Shown here piece after piece: positions 14,635-21,395 of a DNA stretch of 21,395 bases. Numbering within the stretch: the first letter of the stretch is position 1; every line of letters starts with the position of its first letter. The stretch covers positions 1 to 21,395 of the forward strand of contig CAUZJA010000021.1 of assembly GCA_963579925.1 (NCBI GenBank), written 5' to 3'. The stretch is from UBA1151 sp963579925 (GTDB lineage: Bacteria > Chloroflexota > Dehalococcoidia > Lucifugimonadales > Lucifugimonadaceae). The position numbers were made by a program, and so were the translations under genes. Below the pieces are notes generated by a model that saw only the letters and a list, made by a program, of their open reading frames with translations, was not told the DNA's origin and searched no databases.

Positions 14635-16394
14635 GCGAGAACTTTCCCCTCCTGATGCTGCATAACCATGGTTTCAACCCGATCCGCCAGCAGGCCGGAT
14701 TTGAACGGGAGACCGGTGTATTGAGTAATCGACTCGGCGTTTACCCGGTCCATACGGAGCAGTGCGGACCACTGACCCTGATAGTTGAGTTCTGGAACAA
14801 TAACTAGGTCTTTCGATTTCAGAAGGTCCAGCAGACCATCTGGGAGCGGGTTGAGGTACATGGTGTAAACCCACCCAATGTCCACCCCACGGTCCTTGAG
14901 AGCCTCAAACGCTTCTCGCGCTGGGCCTTTGGAGCCGCCCCACGGCATCATCACAACGGATGCGTCCGGGTTGATGTCTTCATATGTGCCGTCGTTCAGC
15001 AGGTTCAGCTTGCCAAACCGGCGATGTGTTCCGTGGACGTGCACGGTGGCCAGGTGCGTTGTATCGCCAAATTCATCATGCTCACTACCGTTGGCAACGT
15101 AAGCACCGGGGCCACCGGGGAGCGGCATTGGCGATACCTCTTCCGCTTCGTAGCGGTGGTAGCCATTTTCACCTGTGTAGACCTGTCGGTCCTCAACCAC
15201 AATCTTGGAGAGGTCAGGCTTTTCGATGTTCTGAGTGCGCTCGGAAAGCACCATTTCGCTCAGCAGAATGACCGGTCCCTGATATCGTTCAGCCCAATTG
15301 ACCGCCTTGGCGGAACCGAAGAGGCACTCCTCAAGGTCACCGGGGGCAATGACCGGGATTCTCACATCACCGTGAGCGGGGTGGATGCAGGAGAAGAGGT
15401 CTGACTGTTCGGTCTTGGTTGGAAGCCCCGTGGCAGGACCACCGCGCTGCACGTTTACAATCACCAACGGAATCTCAGACATCCAGGCCAGTCCAATTCC
15501 TTCACTCATCAGGGACAGTCCGGGACCAGCCGTTGCTGTCATCGCTTTCCGTCCAGCGAATCCTGCACCTATTAGAGTGTTGATCGATTCAATTTCAGAT
15601 GATGTCTGGTGGACAAACGTGTTTTCGCCAACCATTCTCGATTCCATCCAGATCAGAATCTTGGTGGCCGGTGAGATGGGGTATCCAACGTAGTAGTCGA
15701 GCCCGGCAGCCATGGCACCAAGGCCAATCATGTCGCTGCTCTCCGCCATGATCTGTTCATACTCTGGGGGATTTGAGGCACCGATGCTCTCAATGAATAT
15801 GCCACTGTCGCGGGCGGCCTGAGCGCCAAGTTCCAGTGCAGCATCGTTGGAGTCGATGATCTGAGCGTCGCTGTCTCGGCCTCTGGTGTACTTGGCCTTG
15901 TTGAACGCTTTCACATCATCCAGAGCAAACCCAATTTCCTGGGAGATTGCGCCAACCGTTACAAAGTTGGTTGCCCTGGGGTTCCCCACTTCTTTGGCCA
16001 GTGCTTCAACATCAATTCCAAAGTTAAGTCCGTCTACCGGGAGATCAAACTCTTTGGAGTTGTAGATAGTCACGCCGCCAGCACGTAGCTCCGGATGGTG
16101 GGTGTCATATCCGTACTTGTTGAATGCCACCAGGAGGTCCGGGTAGTCACCCTGTCCGAATACGGGGTCGACAGACATTCTGACTTGCGTCCAAATTGGT
16201 CCACCGAGGATCTGCGATGGAAACGTAGCGAAGGTATAAACGTAATAACCAGCACTCGCAGCCGCACTCGCAAGTGCCTCCGTCGCCGTAACGACATTGG
16301 CCTCACCGGCAAACCGGACTACGAAATCGCGCTTTTCCAATCGTTCCTCCAGCAAACTTATCGGTCTGTTGCGTCGGGAGCCGTTTTCAGACAT
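14631..16394 (-). CDS. korA: 2-oxoacid:ferredoxin oxidoreductase, fused gamma-alpha subunit (KorA type)
   Basis: A 587-residue subunit that joins the gamma domain (about 22-200, beginning VVRFAGEANVV, with FPSQILGGP) to the alpha pyrimidine-binding domain (about 220-587). The alpha domain carries YPISPATKI (238-246), the TATAGPGLSLM loop and GLPTKTEQSDL, the last typical of 2-oxoglutarate-type enzymes. The gamma-alpha fusion with a short beta subunit is the KorAB arrangement. The ATG at 16394 has only a weak ribosome site; the next in-frame ATG is well inside the gamma domain. Transcription should start in the AT-rich gap to the right. No frame damage is visible. Confidence 0.92.
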   Translation of the reverse strand: MSENGSRRNRPISLLEERLEKRDFVVRFAGEANVVTATEALASAAASAGYYVYTFATFPSQILGGPIWTQVRMSVDPVFGQGDYPDLLVAFNKYGYDTHHPELRAGGVTIYNSKEFDLPVDGLNFGIDVEALAKEVGNPRATNFVTVGAISQEIGFALDDVKAFNKAKYTRGRDSDAQIIDSNDAALELGAQAARDSGIFIESIGASNPPEYEQIMAESSDMIGLGAMAAGLDYYVGYPISPATKILIWMESRMVGENTFVHQTSSEIESINTLIGAGFAGRKAMTATAGPGLSLMSEGIGLAWMSEIPLVIVNVQRGGPATGLPTKTEQSDLFSCIHPAHGDVRIPVIAPGDLEECLFGSAKAVNWAERYQGPVILLSEMVLSERTQNIEKPDLSKIVVEDRQVYTGENGYHRYEAEEVSPMPLPGGPGAYVANGSEHDEFGDTTHLATVHVHGTHRRFGKLNLLNDGTYEDINPDASVVMMPWGGSKGPAREAFEALKDRGVDIGWVYTMYLNPLPDGLLDLLKSKDLVIVPELNYQGQWSALLRMDRVNAESITQYTGLPFKSGLLADRVETMVMQHQEGKVLA

Positions 16395-16781
16395 CGCTGT
16401 CTTGTGGTCCCGTCTTGTAATTTTTTATTGACCCGGATCCCAGGCAGTCCCTGGTTCATCTCAGATGCTGACGTATTTTATAGGGTTACTTTTCTAAAGC
16501 GTGTCGCTACGGAATTTATCCTCACCGCTTTCGTATCCCCAAAATAAATTGGAGGAGTCAGGCGTCACGGTAGGAATTTTGAATAAGCCTAGAAAGTAAA
16601 TTATCGGTTTGGTAAAAAGTGGTGTCAACCGAAATTCGTACGAATGCGCCCTTACAGCGTCAGCAATCGCACCAGTTTGAAAACGTCTGGACTGATTGTG
16701 ACAAAAACCACAAACGAATAAACTTAGGTTTCAAGAGCCAGAAACGTATCCCGTAAACAACCTCGTCTCCCTCTCAAAACC
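16395..16781. other. AT-rich divergent gap between korA and the Nudix gene
   Basis: No gene is supported in these 387 nt. On the korA side, the minus strand has an AT-rich TATAAAAT candidate -10 near 16476-16483 and a small hairpin, CCAGG/CCTGG (16440-16454), in the leader. In the middle is a perfect 12-bp palindrome, ATTCGTACGAAT (16634-16645), with TCGGTT/AACCGA (16604-16609, 16627-16632) just left of it. The Nudix side has the promoter candidate listed separately. The stretch is more AT-rich than its neighbours, as expected for two divergent promoters. Confidence 0.45.
16696..16724 (+). promoter_or_regulatory. Candidate sigma-70 promoter for the Nudix-GNAT pair
   Basis: TTGTGA (16696-16701) and TAAACT (16719-16724) are spaced by 17 nt; each matches four of six consensus bases. 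It would place transcription start about 50 nt before the Nudix ATG. Position supports it, but the match is modest. Confidence 0.3.
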
Positions 16782-17228
16782 ATGCAAACAAGAACTGCAA
16801 TCTCACACGGCGGCGTAGTATTGCGCCCCACGGAAGACGGCGACTACGAAGTAGTTTTGTGCGGTCGCAATATTTCGGGAACATGGCAATTGCCCAAGGG
16901 GACGCCTGATCCTGGTGAAACCCATGAAGAAACAGCGCTCCGTGAGGTTAGGGAAGAAACCGGACTTGAGACCAGAATTATTGAACTGGTCGGAGAGATC
17001 AGGTACTCGTTTGTTCGCGAATCTGCTGAAACCCGGTACGATAAGAGCGTTTCTTACTATCTGATGGAGGTGAAAGGCGGTGACCTTTGCCTCCATGATG
17101 ACGAATTTGACGTAGTGGTCTGGCGGGACGTCCGTGAGGCCGCAGGGAATTTAACATTCGAGAATGAATCGCGAATCTTGGAAAAGGCTATTGCCCTGGC
17201 CCAGAGCAGAGAGACCGGAAGAACGTAA
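16782..17228 (+). CDS. Nudix hydrolase
   Basis: A 148-residue pyrophosphohydrolase acting on nucleoside diphosphate-linked compounds. The full Nudix box is present: G-x5-E-x7-REVREETGL (about residues 41-62), so the Mg-binding glutamates are intact. The opening SHGGVVLRP and WQLPKGTPDPGE match the small bacterial Nudix/diadenosine polyphosphate hydrolase group. The ATG at 16782 begins the conserved domain at once, so an upstream start is unlikely. The GNAT gene starts inside its last 65 nt in another frame, which suggests coupled expression. The substrate is unknown. Confidence 0.9.
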   Translation: MQTRTAISHGGVVLRPTEDGDYEVVLCGRNISGTWQLPKGTPDPGETHEETALREVREETGLETRIIELVGEIRYSFVRESAETRYDKSVSYYLMEVKGGDLCLHDDEFDVVVWRDVREAAGNLTFENESRILEKAIALAQSRETGRT

Positions 17229-17829
17229 CCTTCTGCTCACTGGCCAGCAGATTGTGTTGCGCGAAAAGCGAATCGAAGACGCCGCAGTTGACTACGAGTG
17301 GCGTGTTGACCCAGAACTGGCGAAGCTCGATGCGACTGCACCTCTGCGCCTGACGCTGGAGGAGTACACCCGGTATTTCAAAGATGAGTTGGAGTTTCCG
17401 TCACCCTGGTCCGTCCGCCTTGCCGTTGAGACCCACGAAGGCGAGCACATTGGCAACGTCATGTACTACGATGTGGATGAGCGCAAGAAACAGGCTGAAC
17501 TGGGCATCATGATTGGCATCAAGGAGTACTGGGGCCGCGGTTACGGCTCGGACGTAGTGGCCACGGTCCTCAAGCATATTTTCCTGGATACCGGAATTGA
17601 GCGCGTCTACCTGCACACCCTCTCCTGGAACGATCGTGCGCAGGCGGCGTTTAAGAAGTCTGGATTCAAAGTACTTCGTGACGTCAGGAAAGACGGTTAC
17701 GATTTCTTGAAGATGGATGTTACCCAAGAGGACTGGGTTGCTGAAAACCCGGAGGCCATTGCCAGCGTTGAAGAGCCATCTGGCGCACGCTTTGACACCG
17801 GCGGCCAGACATCCGGGGCGACTAACTAG
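17164..17829 (+). CDS. GNAT-family N-acetyltransferase, RimJ/RimL type
   Basis: A 221-residue acetyltransferase that transfers acetyl from acetyl-CoA to an amine, possibly a protein N-terminus or small molecule. The domain begins near residue 28 (QQIVLREKRIED) and contains the acetyl-CoA loop in EYWGRGYGSDV and the C-terminal SWNDRAQAAFKKSGF strand typical of RimJ/RimL relatives. The 45-residue tail is acidic and low in structure. The only ATG before the domain is at 17164, inside the Nudix gene (65-nt overlap); in-frame TTG 17191, CTG 17233 or GTG 17254 are alternatives, so the true start is uncertain. Its stop is 6 nt from the extended end of the convergent acylase gene. Confidence 0.83.
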   Translation: MNRESWKRLLPWPRAERPEERNLLLTGQQIVLREKRIEDAAVDYEWRVDPELAKLDATAPLRLTLEEYTRYFKDELEFPSPWSVRLAVETHEGEHIGNVMYYDVDERKKQAELGIMIGIKEYWGRGYGSDVVATVLKHIFLDTGIERVYLHTLSWNDRAQAAFKKSGFKVLRDVRKDGYDFLKMDVTQEDWVAENPEAIASVEEPSGARFDTGGQTSGATN

Positions 17830-17835
17830 CGAGCA

Positions 17836-17985
17836 TCACCCGTGCACAGTGCTCGTTGGAACGAGCGACAAACGGTGTTCAGCAGACTTCACCACATCGC
17901 TTCGTTCCCACGTAATAGGGTGATATTCTCCGTCTAGCCACGGTTGCACCAGATCGTCGTAGTGCGCACTGCCGATGCGGCCTGA
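17836..17985 (-). pseudogene. Conserved C-terminal tail of the penicillin acylase, beyond an in-frame TAG
   Basis: Reading the acylase frame past its TAG (17986-17988) gives 49 more sense codons to a TGA at 17836-17838. The peptide contains SGRIGSAHYDDLVQPWLDGE and then YHPITWE, matching the usual end of penicillin acylase beta chains (G-Q-S-G, then H-Y-D-D/Q, W-x-x-G-E-Y-x-P). This stretch is therefore coding sequence by descent, not an intergenic gap. A short dyad, GCTCGTT-GG-AACGAGC (17851-17866), lies within it. Confidence 0.85.
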
Positions 17986-20193
17986 CTACCCCGGAGCGTA
18001 CATCGATTTCGAGTTGCTCAGATCACCCATGTCTATGATCTGCCGATATGACTGGGATGCAGCGTTTACCTCGTAGCCGGTTCCCGCTTCATAGGAAGCT
18101 TGAAATGGCGTATCGGCATTACCGCCAATTGGAATCGGTCCGCGGTTGAAGATAGTTCCGAGCGGTTGCGTTGATCCAAGCGCATGTCTGAATGTGAGCT
18201 TGTGCGCCGCACCCCAGCTCCACTTCGATCGATCGCTACCCAAGTTTCGCTCTATCATCCGCATTACGGCTAGCAACGACTCCCCAACCACCCGGTCACG
18301 GTCACCCGCACGCGCCAACCATGCCGAATCTGAATCAGGCGGAAGTAACAGGAATCGAATGATTAGCGTGATGCCGTGCGAGACATATTCTGTCTCTGAT
18401 GCCAGCAGAGGATAGATACCCTCGCCCATCACAAGCGCAGTCAGATCAGGCGCAAGACCGGGGCTGAGAATTCGCTCCGACAGATCGTTTCGCAACACTT
18501 CAAATATCAGGGCCGCTCGCGACTCAGCCGTGACCACGCCGTCCCACGCCATGATTTCGTTATAGGCGAAAAGTGCCTCCGGCTCCGTAACGGTAATCCT
18601 CTGCAACAGGTCCTGAAGCTCACGAACAGACGGAGCAGTCAGGTCGCCGTGCGCCAGTTCAGACCGCTCGATACTGATTGGCAAGTGAGCCGTGAGGATC
18701 TCCTCCACACGTGACGCGCGATATCCCGGGATCCATAGTTCCCCAAGCTCATGCGGGTAATCGTCTGCAATAATTCGATTGTTTGCACTAACGATGAGTC
18801 CCGAATCCGGGTTGAGCACGTGAGGCAACTCTGATGCCGGTATCTCAGCCGGCTCGTTGCCACCAGTGGCGGTCGGCTTGCCTTCCCCTCTCGGTCGGGC
18901 AGGAACACCACCGGTCATGGTGTCCCCAATGTTGCCCTGGGTATCCGCGTAGACGATGTTCAAGTGAGCACCCCGGAGGTCCGCGCAAGCATCCCGAAAT
19001 TCATTCCAGTTCGATGCTACGTTCAGTCTAGTGAATCCCGTAACGTCCTCAGAAGGCCGCAATGCACTGGCGCTGATCGCCGCCGCTTCCCCTTCTCCAA
19101 GATTGACCTGGGGGATGATTGGTCCTGCAGGCGTAACCGTGACCCTCTCTACAACCGGCTCTGATTTGCCTTTGATAAATATCGATTCATCGATCACCTC
19201 AGCATCGCCAACGACCATGCCGGATGAGTCGACATCTACAGGCACCAGCGTCTCTACGTCGGCAAACGACAGCGTGATCCCCCAGGCGATATCACTGTTG
19301 TGGCCAATGACTACGGCGGGCAACCCGGGGAACGAGACGCCAGTTACCTCGTGATCACCACCCACAAGATGGTTCTCGTACCAGACCGATGGGATACGAA
19401 GCGGAAGATGTGGATCGTTCGCCAGCAGCGCACTTCCGGTGGCGGACTTCTCAGAGGAAATAGCCCAGGCATTGGATCCGCCACGCCCCGGCGTGAAGTC
19501 TCTCGCAATGTCAGATGCCTCAGAAATATCGAATTCCAGAGCGCCAATGATTGTTGGCAGGTGATCCGGGTACTCCAACATGAGATCTCCAGCAGCATCC
19601 TCACCCAGCGCCTCCACCAGTCGGGACTGGATCAGATCGTTCGTCCAGCCGTAAGACATGGTCCACGTCAGCATCCGTACGTAGGCAAGGCTATCCAGCA
19701 CCGTCCATCGCTCCGGCTTGCGGCGCAGCAGCGTGAACTCCACGGGCAGCCCAGCACCTGCGCCGTCGATGACAGCGTTCACGCCTTCGGCATACGCCTC
19801 CAGGATCTGCCGCACATCATCAGGAAGAGTCTCATAATCCCGTTCAGCCGTACGTCGAAAACCAAGCGTGCGAGCTATGCGGTCAATCTCCAGCAGTTGC
19901 GGCCCCACGAACTCGCTCACGCGTCCGCTTGCAATTCGACGATTGACCTCCATCTGCCAGAGCCGGTCTTGCGCGTGGACAAAGCCCTGCGTGAAGAAAA
20001 GGTCGTGCTCGTTATCGGCGTAGATATGCGGCACGCCCCACTCATCACGAATTACCTCAACGTGTCCGCGAAGATTGGGAAGTTCAATCCTGCCATCCAG
20101 TTGCGGCAAACGGCGGCGTGACAGCAGCCTCAGCGCTGGCTTGAGAGCAAAACCGGCGAGGGATATGACAACTCTTGGAAGACGGATTGGCAT
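17986..20193 (-). CDS. Penicillin acylase family Ntn hydrolase, interrupted by a premature amber codon
   Basis: A 735-residue open frame for a self-cleaving N-terminal-nucleophile amidase of the penicillin G / acyl-homoserine-lactone acylase family. After a hydrophobic N-terminus (about 7-24), a probable export signal or anchor, comes the alpha chain (GVPHIYADNEHDLFFTQGFV). The cleavage site is GRGGSNAW, with Ser240 as the nucleophile freed by cut after Gly239. NDPHL (259-263) and VSANNRI supply other conserved positions. The frame ends ...SKSMYAPG-TAG, exactly where the family normally has PG-Q-SG; a single C-to-T change (CAG to TAG) explains it, and the tail continues in frame to 17836, for 785 residues in all. 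Substrate, such as N-acyl amino acids, acyl-homoserine lactones or beta-lactams, is not decided. Confidence 0.88.
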   Translation of the reverse strand: MPIRLPRVVISLAGFALKPALRLLSRRRLPQLDGRIELPNLRGHVEVIRDEWGVPHIYADNEHDLFFTQGFVHAQDRLWQMEVNRRIASGRVSEFVGPQLLEIDRIARTLGFRRTAERDYETLPDDVRQILEAYAEGVNAVIDGAGAGLPVEFTLLRRKPERWTVLDSLAYVRMLTWTMSYGWTNDLIQSRLVEALGEDAAGDLMLEYPDHLPTIIGALEFDISEASDIARDFTPGRGGSNAWAISSEKSATGSALLANDPHLPLRIPSVWYENHLVGGDHEVTGVSFPGLPAVVIGHNSDIAWGITLSFADVETLVPVDVDSSGMVVGDAEVIDESIFIKGKSEPVVERVTVTPAGPIIPQVNLGEGEAAAISASALRPSEDVTGFTRLNVASNWNEFRDACADLRGAHLNIVYADTQGNIGDTMTGGVPARPRGEGKPTATGGNEPAEIPASELPHVLNPDSGLIVSANNRIIADDYPHELGELWIPGYRASRVEEILTAHLPISIERSELAHGDLTAPSVRELQDLLQRITVTEPEALFAYNEIMAWDGVVTAESRAALIFEVLRNDLSERILSPGLAPDLTALVMGEGIYPLLASETEYVSHGITLIIRFLLLPPDSDSAWLARAGDRDRVVGESLLAVMRMIERNLGSDRSKWSWGAAHKLTFRHALGSTQPLGTIFNRGPIPIGGNADTPFQASYEAGTGYEVNAASQSYRQIIDMGDLSNSKSMYAPG

Positions 20194-20211
20194 TCGTTGA
20201 GACTGAGGTGA

Positions 20212-20225
20212 TTAGTTGGAACTAA
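20212..20225. promoter_or_regulatory. Operator-like dyad in the divergent acylase/dehydrogenase gap
   Basis: TTAGTT-GG-AACTAA, a perfect 6-bp dyad, is 18 nt upstream of the acylase start in the 103-nt gap shared with the Ldh_2-type gene. It could be a regulator site for either gene. No regulator gene is adjacent. Confidence 0.3.
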
Positions 20226-20296
20226 CGGTCAGGAACACGCAACCCTGATGTTATGCTGCGGGCCGTGATCTGACACTCATTTGAGGTCGCCCAAAA

Positions 20297-21379
20297 TTGA
20301 CTTCTGACTACACCTCATCAGGCGTTCGAGTCGCCCAAAGCGAGCTGCAATCCCTGCTTGAATCGATGTTCCAATCGGCGGGCATGAGTGACGGCGACGC
20401 AACCCTGGTATCAGACTCGCTGATCGTTGCCGACCTTGGTGGCACTCACTCGCACGGTGTTCTCCGTGTTCCTGAGTACGTCAAAAAGATGACTGTCGAT
20501 GGCGTCAATCCGGTGGGTCGCCCTTCCCTCGTCAGCGATCGCTGCTCTGCGGTGGTCGTCGACGGTGACAACGCGATGGGCCAGATCGCATGCAGCTTTG
20601 CGATGCAACAAGTAATCGAGAGAGCTCGGGACACCGGAATAGCCGCGGCCGCGATCCGGGGCAGCAATCACTGCGGCGCATGTAGCTACTATGCAGAAAT
20701 GGCCATCGCTGAGGACATGATCGGAATCGCGACTACGAATGCCCTGCCAACGATGGCACCAGAGGGCGGAGCAGATCCCATTCTTGGTATCGACCCGATG
20801 GCGGTATCCATCGCCGCCGGCGATGAGCATCCGATCTCATACGATGCTGCGTTTAGCGGCACGGCCCACGGGAAAATACGGGTCTACGAACAGAAGGGGC
20901 TGCAGCTACCCGAGGGCTGGGTGCTGGATAGCGATGGAGTGCCTACTACTGACCCAACAGCGGCGATCAGCGGCCTACTGCTGCCAATCGGCGGCTTCAA
21001 AGGGGCATCGATGGCAATGATCATGGGGATACTGTCATCAATGCTGTCGGGGGCCGCGTACGGCACGGAACTGGGCACTATGATCGATGGCCCCACGTCC
21101 GGCAAGGACGGCCAGTTCGTAATGGCGCTCAACGTGGCGTCATTCGTGGACGTGGATGAGTTCAAAGCTCGCGTAGACGCGTCGATCAGGCAAGTACACG
21201 AGAGCCGCAAAGCTCCCGGCCCTGATCGCATCTGGGTGGCGGGTGAGCGAGAGTTCGAGACACGCGCAATCAACATCGAACAGGGAATCCCCCTCAACGA
21301 TGTGACGATCAGGGACATCAGGCTCAGCGCTGACGAACAGGGCGTCGATATCTCACCCTACGGCTGGCTGACGGAATGA
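20297..21379 (+). CDS. Ldh family oxidoreductase (malate/L-lactate/ureidoglycolate dehydrogenase type, Ldh_2)
   Basis: A 360-residue NAD(P)-dependent dehydrogenase of the MDH/LDH_2 fold, distinct from the Rossmann-type lactate dehydrogenases, oxidising 2-hydroxy acids to 2-oxo acids. Motifs in order: DLGGTHSHGVLRVPEYV (46-62), GSNHCGACSYYA with the likely catalytic His125, a GIDPMAV segment where many members have G-T-N-P-I/M-A, HGKIRV, PEGWVLDSDGVPTTDP and LLPIGGFKGASMAM. The start is a TTG at 20297 with GAGGT (20283-20287) in place; no in-frame ATG precedes the conserved part. It is complete, ending 16 nt before the window edge. It is divergent from the acylase gene. Malate, lactate, sulfolactate and ureidoglycolate are all possible substrates. 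Confidence 0.9.
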   Translation: MTSDYTSSGVRVAQSELQSLLESMFQSAGMSDGDATLVSDSLIVADLGGTHSHGVLRVPEYVKKMTVDGVNPVGRPSLVSDRCSAVVVDGDNAMGQIACSFAMQQVIERARDTGIAAAAIRGSNHCGACSYYAEMAIAEDMIGIATTNALPTMAPEGGADPILGIDPMAVSIAAGDEHPISYDAAFSGTAHGKIRVYEQKGLQLPEGWVLDSDGVPTTDPTAAISGLLLPIGGFKGASMAMIMGILSSMLSGAAYGTELGTMIDGPTSGKDGQFVMALNVASFVDVDEFKARVDASIRQVHESRKAPGPDRIWVAGEREFETRAINIEQGIPLNDVTIRDIRLSADEQGVDISPYGWLTE

Positions 21380-21395
21380 CGATCTCGTATCGCCC

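Noticed and set aside
14984..15404. Forward frames opposite korA
   Set aside because: They are antisense to conserved parts of korA, with no domain and no ribosome site.
16095..16547. 150-codon forward frame spanning the korA start and the gap beside it
   Set aside because: Two thirds is antisense to korA and the rest is AT-rich promoter DNA; no protein family is recognised.
17836..17985. Treating this stretch as a plain intergenic gap with a hairpin terminator
   Set aside because: The reverse-strand translation in the acylase frame matches the C-terminal pattern of the family, so it is coding sequence by descent.
17986..17988. Genome-wide amber recoding (for example to pyrrolysine or glutamine)
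   Set aside because: At least six genes in the window end in TAG at normal family lengths, which would not work if TAG were sense throughout.
19300..20121. Long forward open frame (273 codons) opposite the penicillin acylase gene
   Set aside because: It is antisense to a gene with clear catalytic motifs, shows no recognisable domain and has the mirrored codon pattern of the real gene.

Overview
The window looks like chromosomal DNA of a free-living, moderately GC-rich bacterium. The gene mix (split MaoC hydratases with MFE-2-like SDRs, FAH-family hydrolase, two amidohydrolases, Ldh_2 dehydrogenase, two-gene 2-oxoacid:ferredoxin oxidoreductase, Ccm genes) recalls marine Chloroflexota such as SAR202/Dehalococcoidia. 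That placement is an inference from gene content and no phylogeny was run. There is no tRNA, rRNA, CRISPR array, transposase or phage gene.

Layout. (1) 2-2254: PcrA/UvrD helicase, cut by the left edge. (2) 2354-5139: three forward genes, a non-catalytic MaoC half, a catalytic MaoC half and a tandem double-SDR protein. Together they carry the hydratase-2 and two dehydrogenase domains of fungal Fox2 (MFE-2) as separate polypeptides, without SCP2. A 12-bp palindrome separates them from the convergent FAH gene. (3) 5212-8942: FAH-family hydrolase (reverse) divergent from a D-aminoacylase and an EF_0837/Atu3266-type amidohydrolase (forward). (4) 8969-12263: ccmA-ccmB, a 177-nt gap with a promoter candidate, then ccmC-ccmD-ccmE. 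This is a cytochrome c haem-handling operon whose CcmE carries the rare C-x3-Y haem-binding motif in place of H-x3-Y. (5) 12264-13687: a long RNA-type hairpin, a soluble zinc anti-sigma gene (reverse) and a divergent ECF sigma gene broken by a one-base frameshift. (6) 13765-16394: korB and korA (reverse), overlapping by 4 nt. (7) 16782-17829: overlapping Nudix and GNAT genes. (8) 17836-20193: a penicillin-acylase-type Ntn hydrolase (reverse) interrupted by an in-frame amber codon, with its conserved C-terminal tail still readable beyond it. (9) 20297-21379: Ldh_2-type dehydrogenase.

Functionally the region suggests a heterotroph that degrades acyl-CoAs through (R)-hydroxyacyl intermediates, removes N-acyl groups from D-amino acids or other amides, oxidises 2-oxo and 2-hydroxy acids, and makes c-type cytochromes. 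The most notable points are the split Fox2-like operon, the C-x3-Y CcmE, the amber-interrupted acylase, the frameshifted sigma gene and a 27-bp hairpin that pairs completely only as plus-strand RNA.
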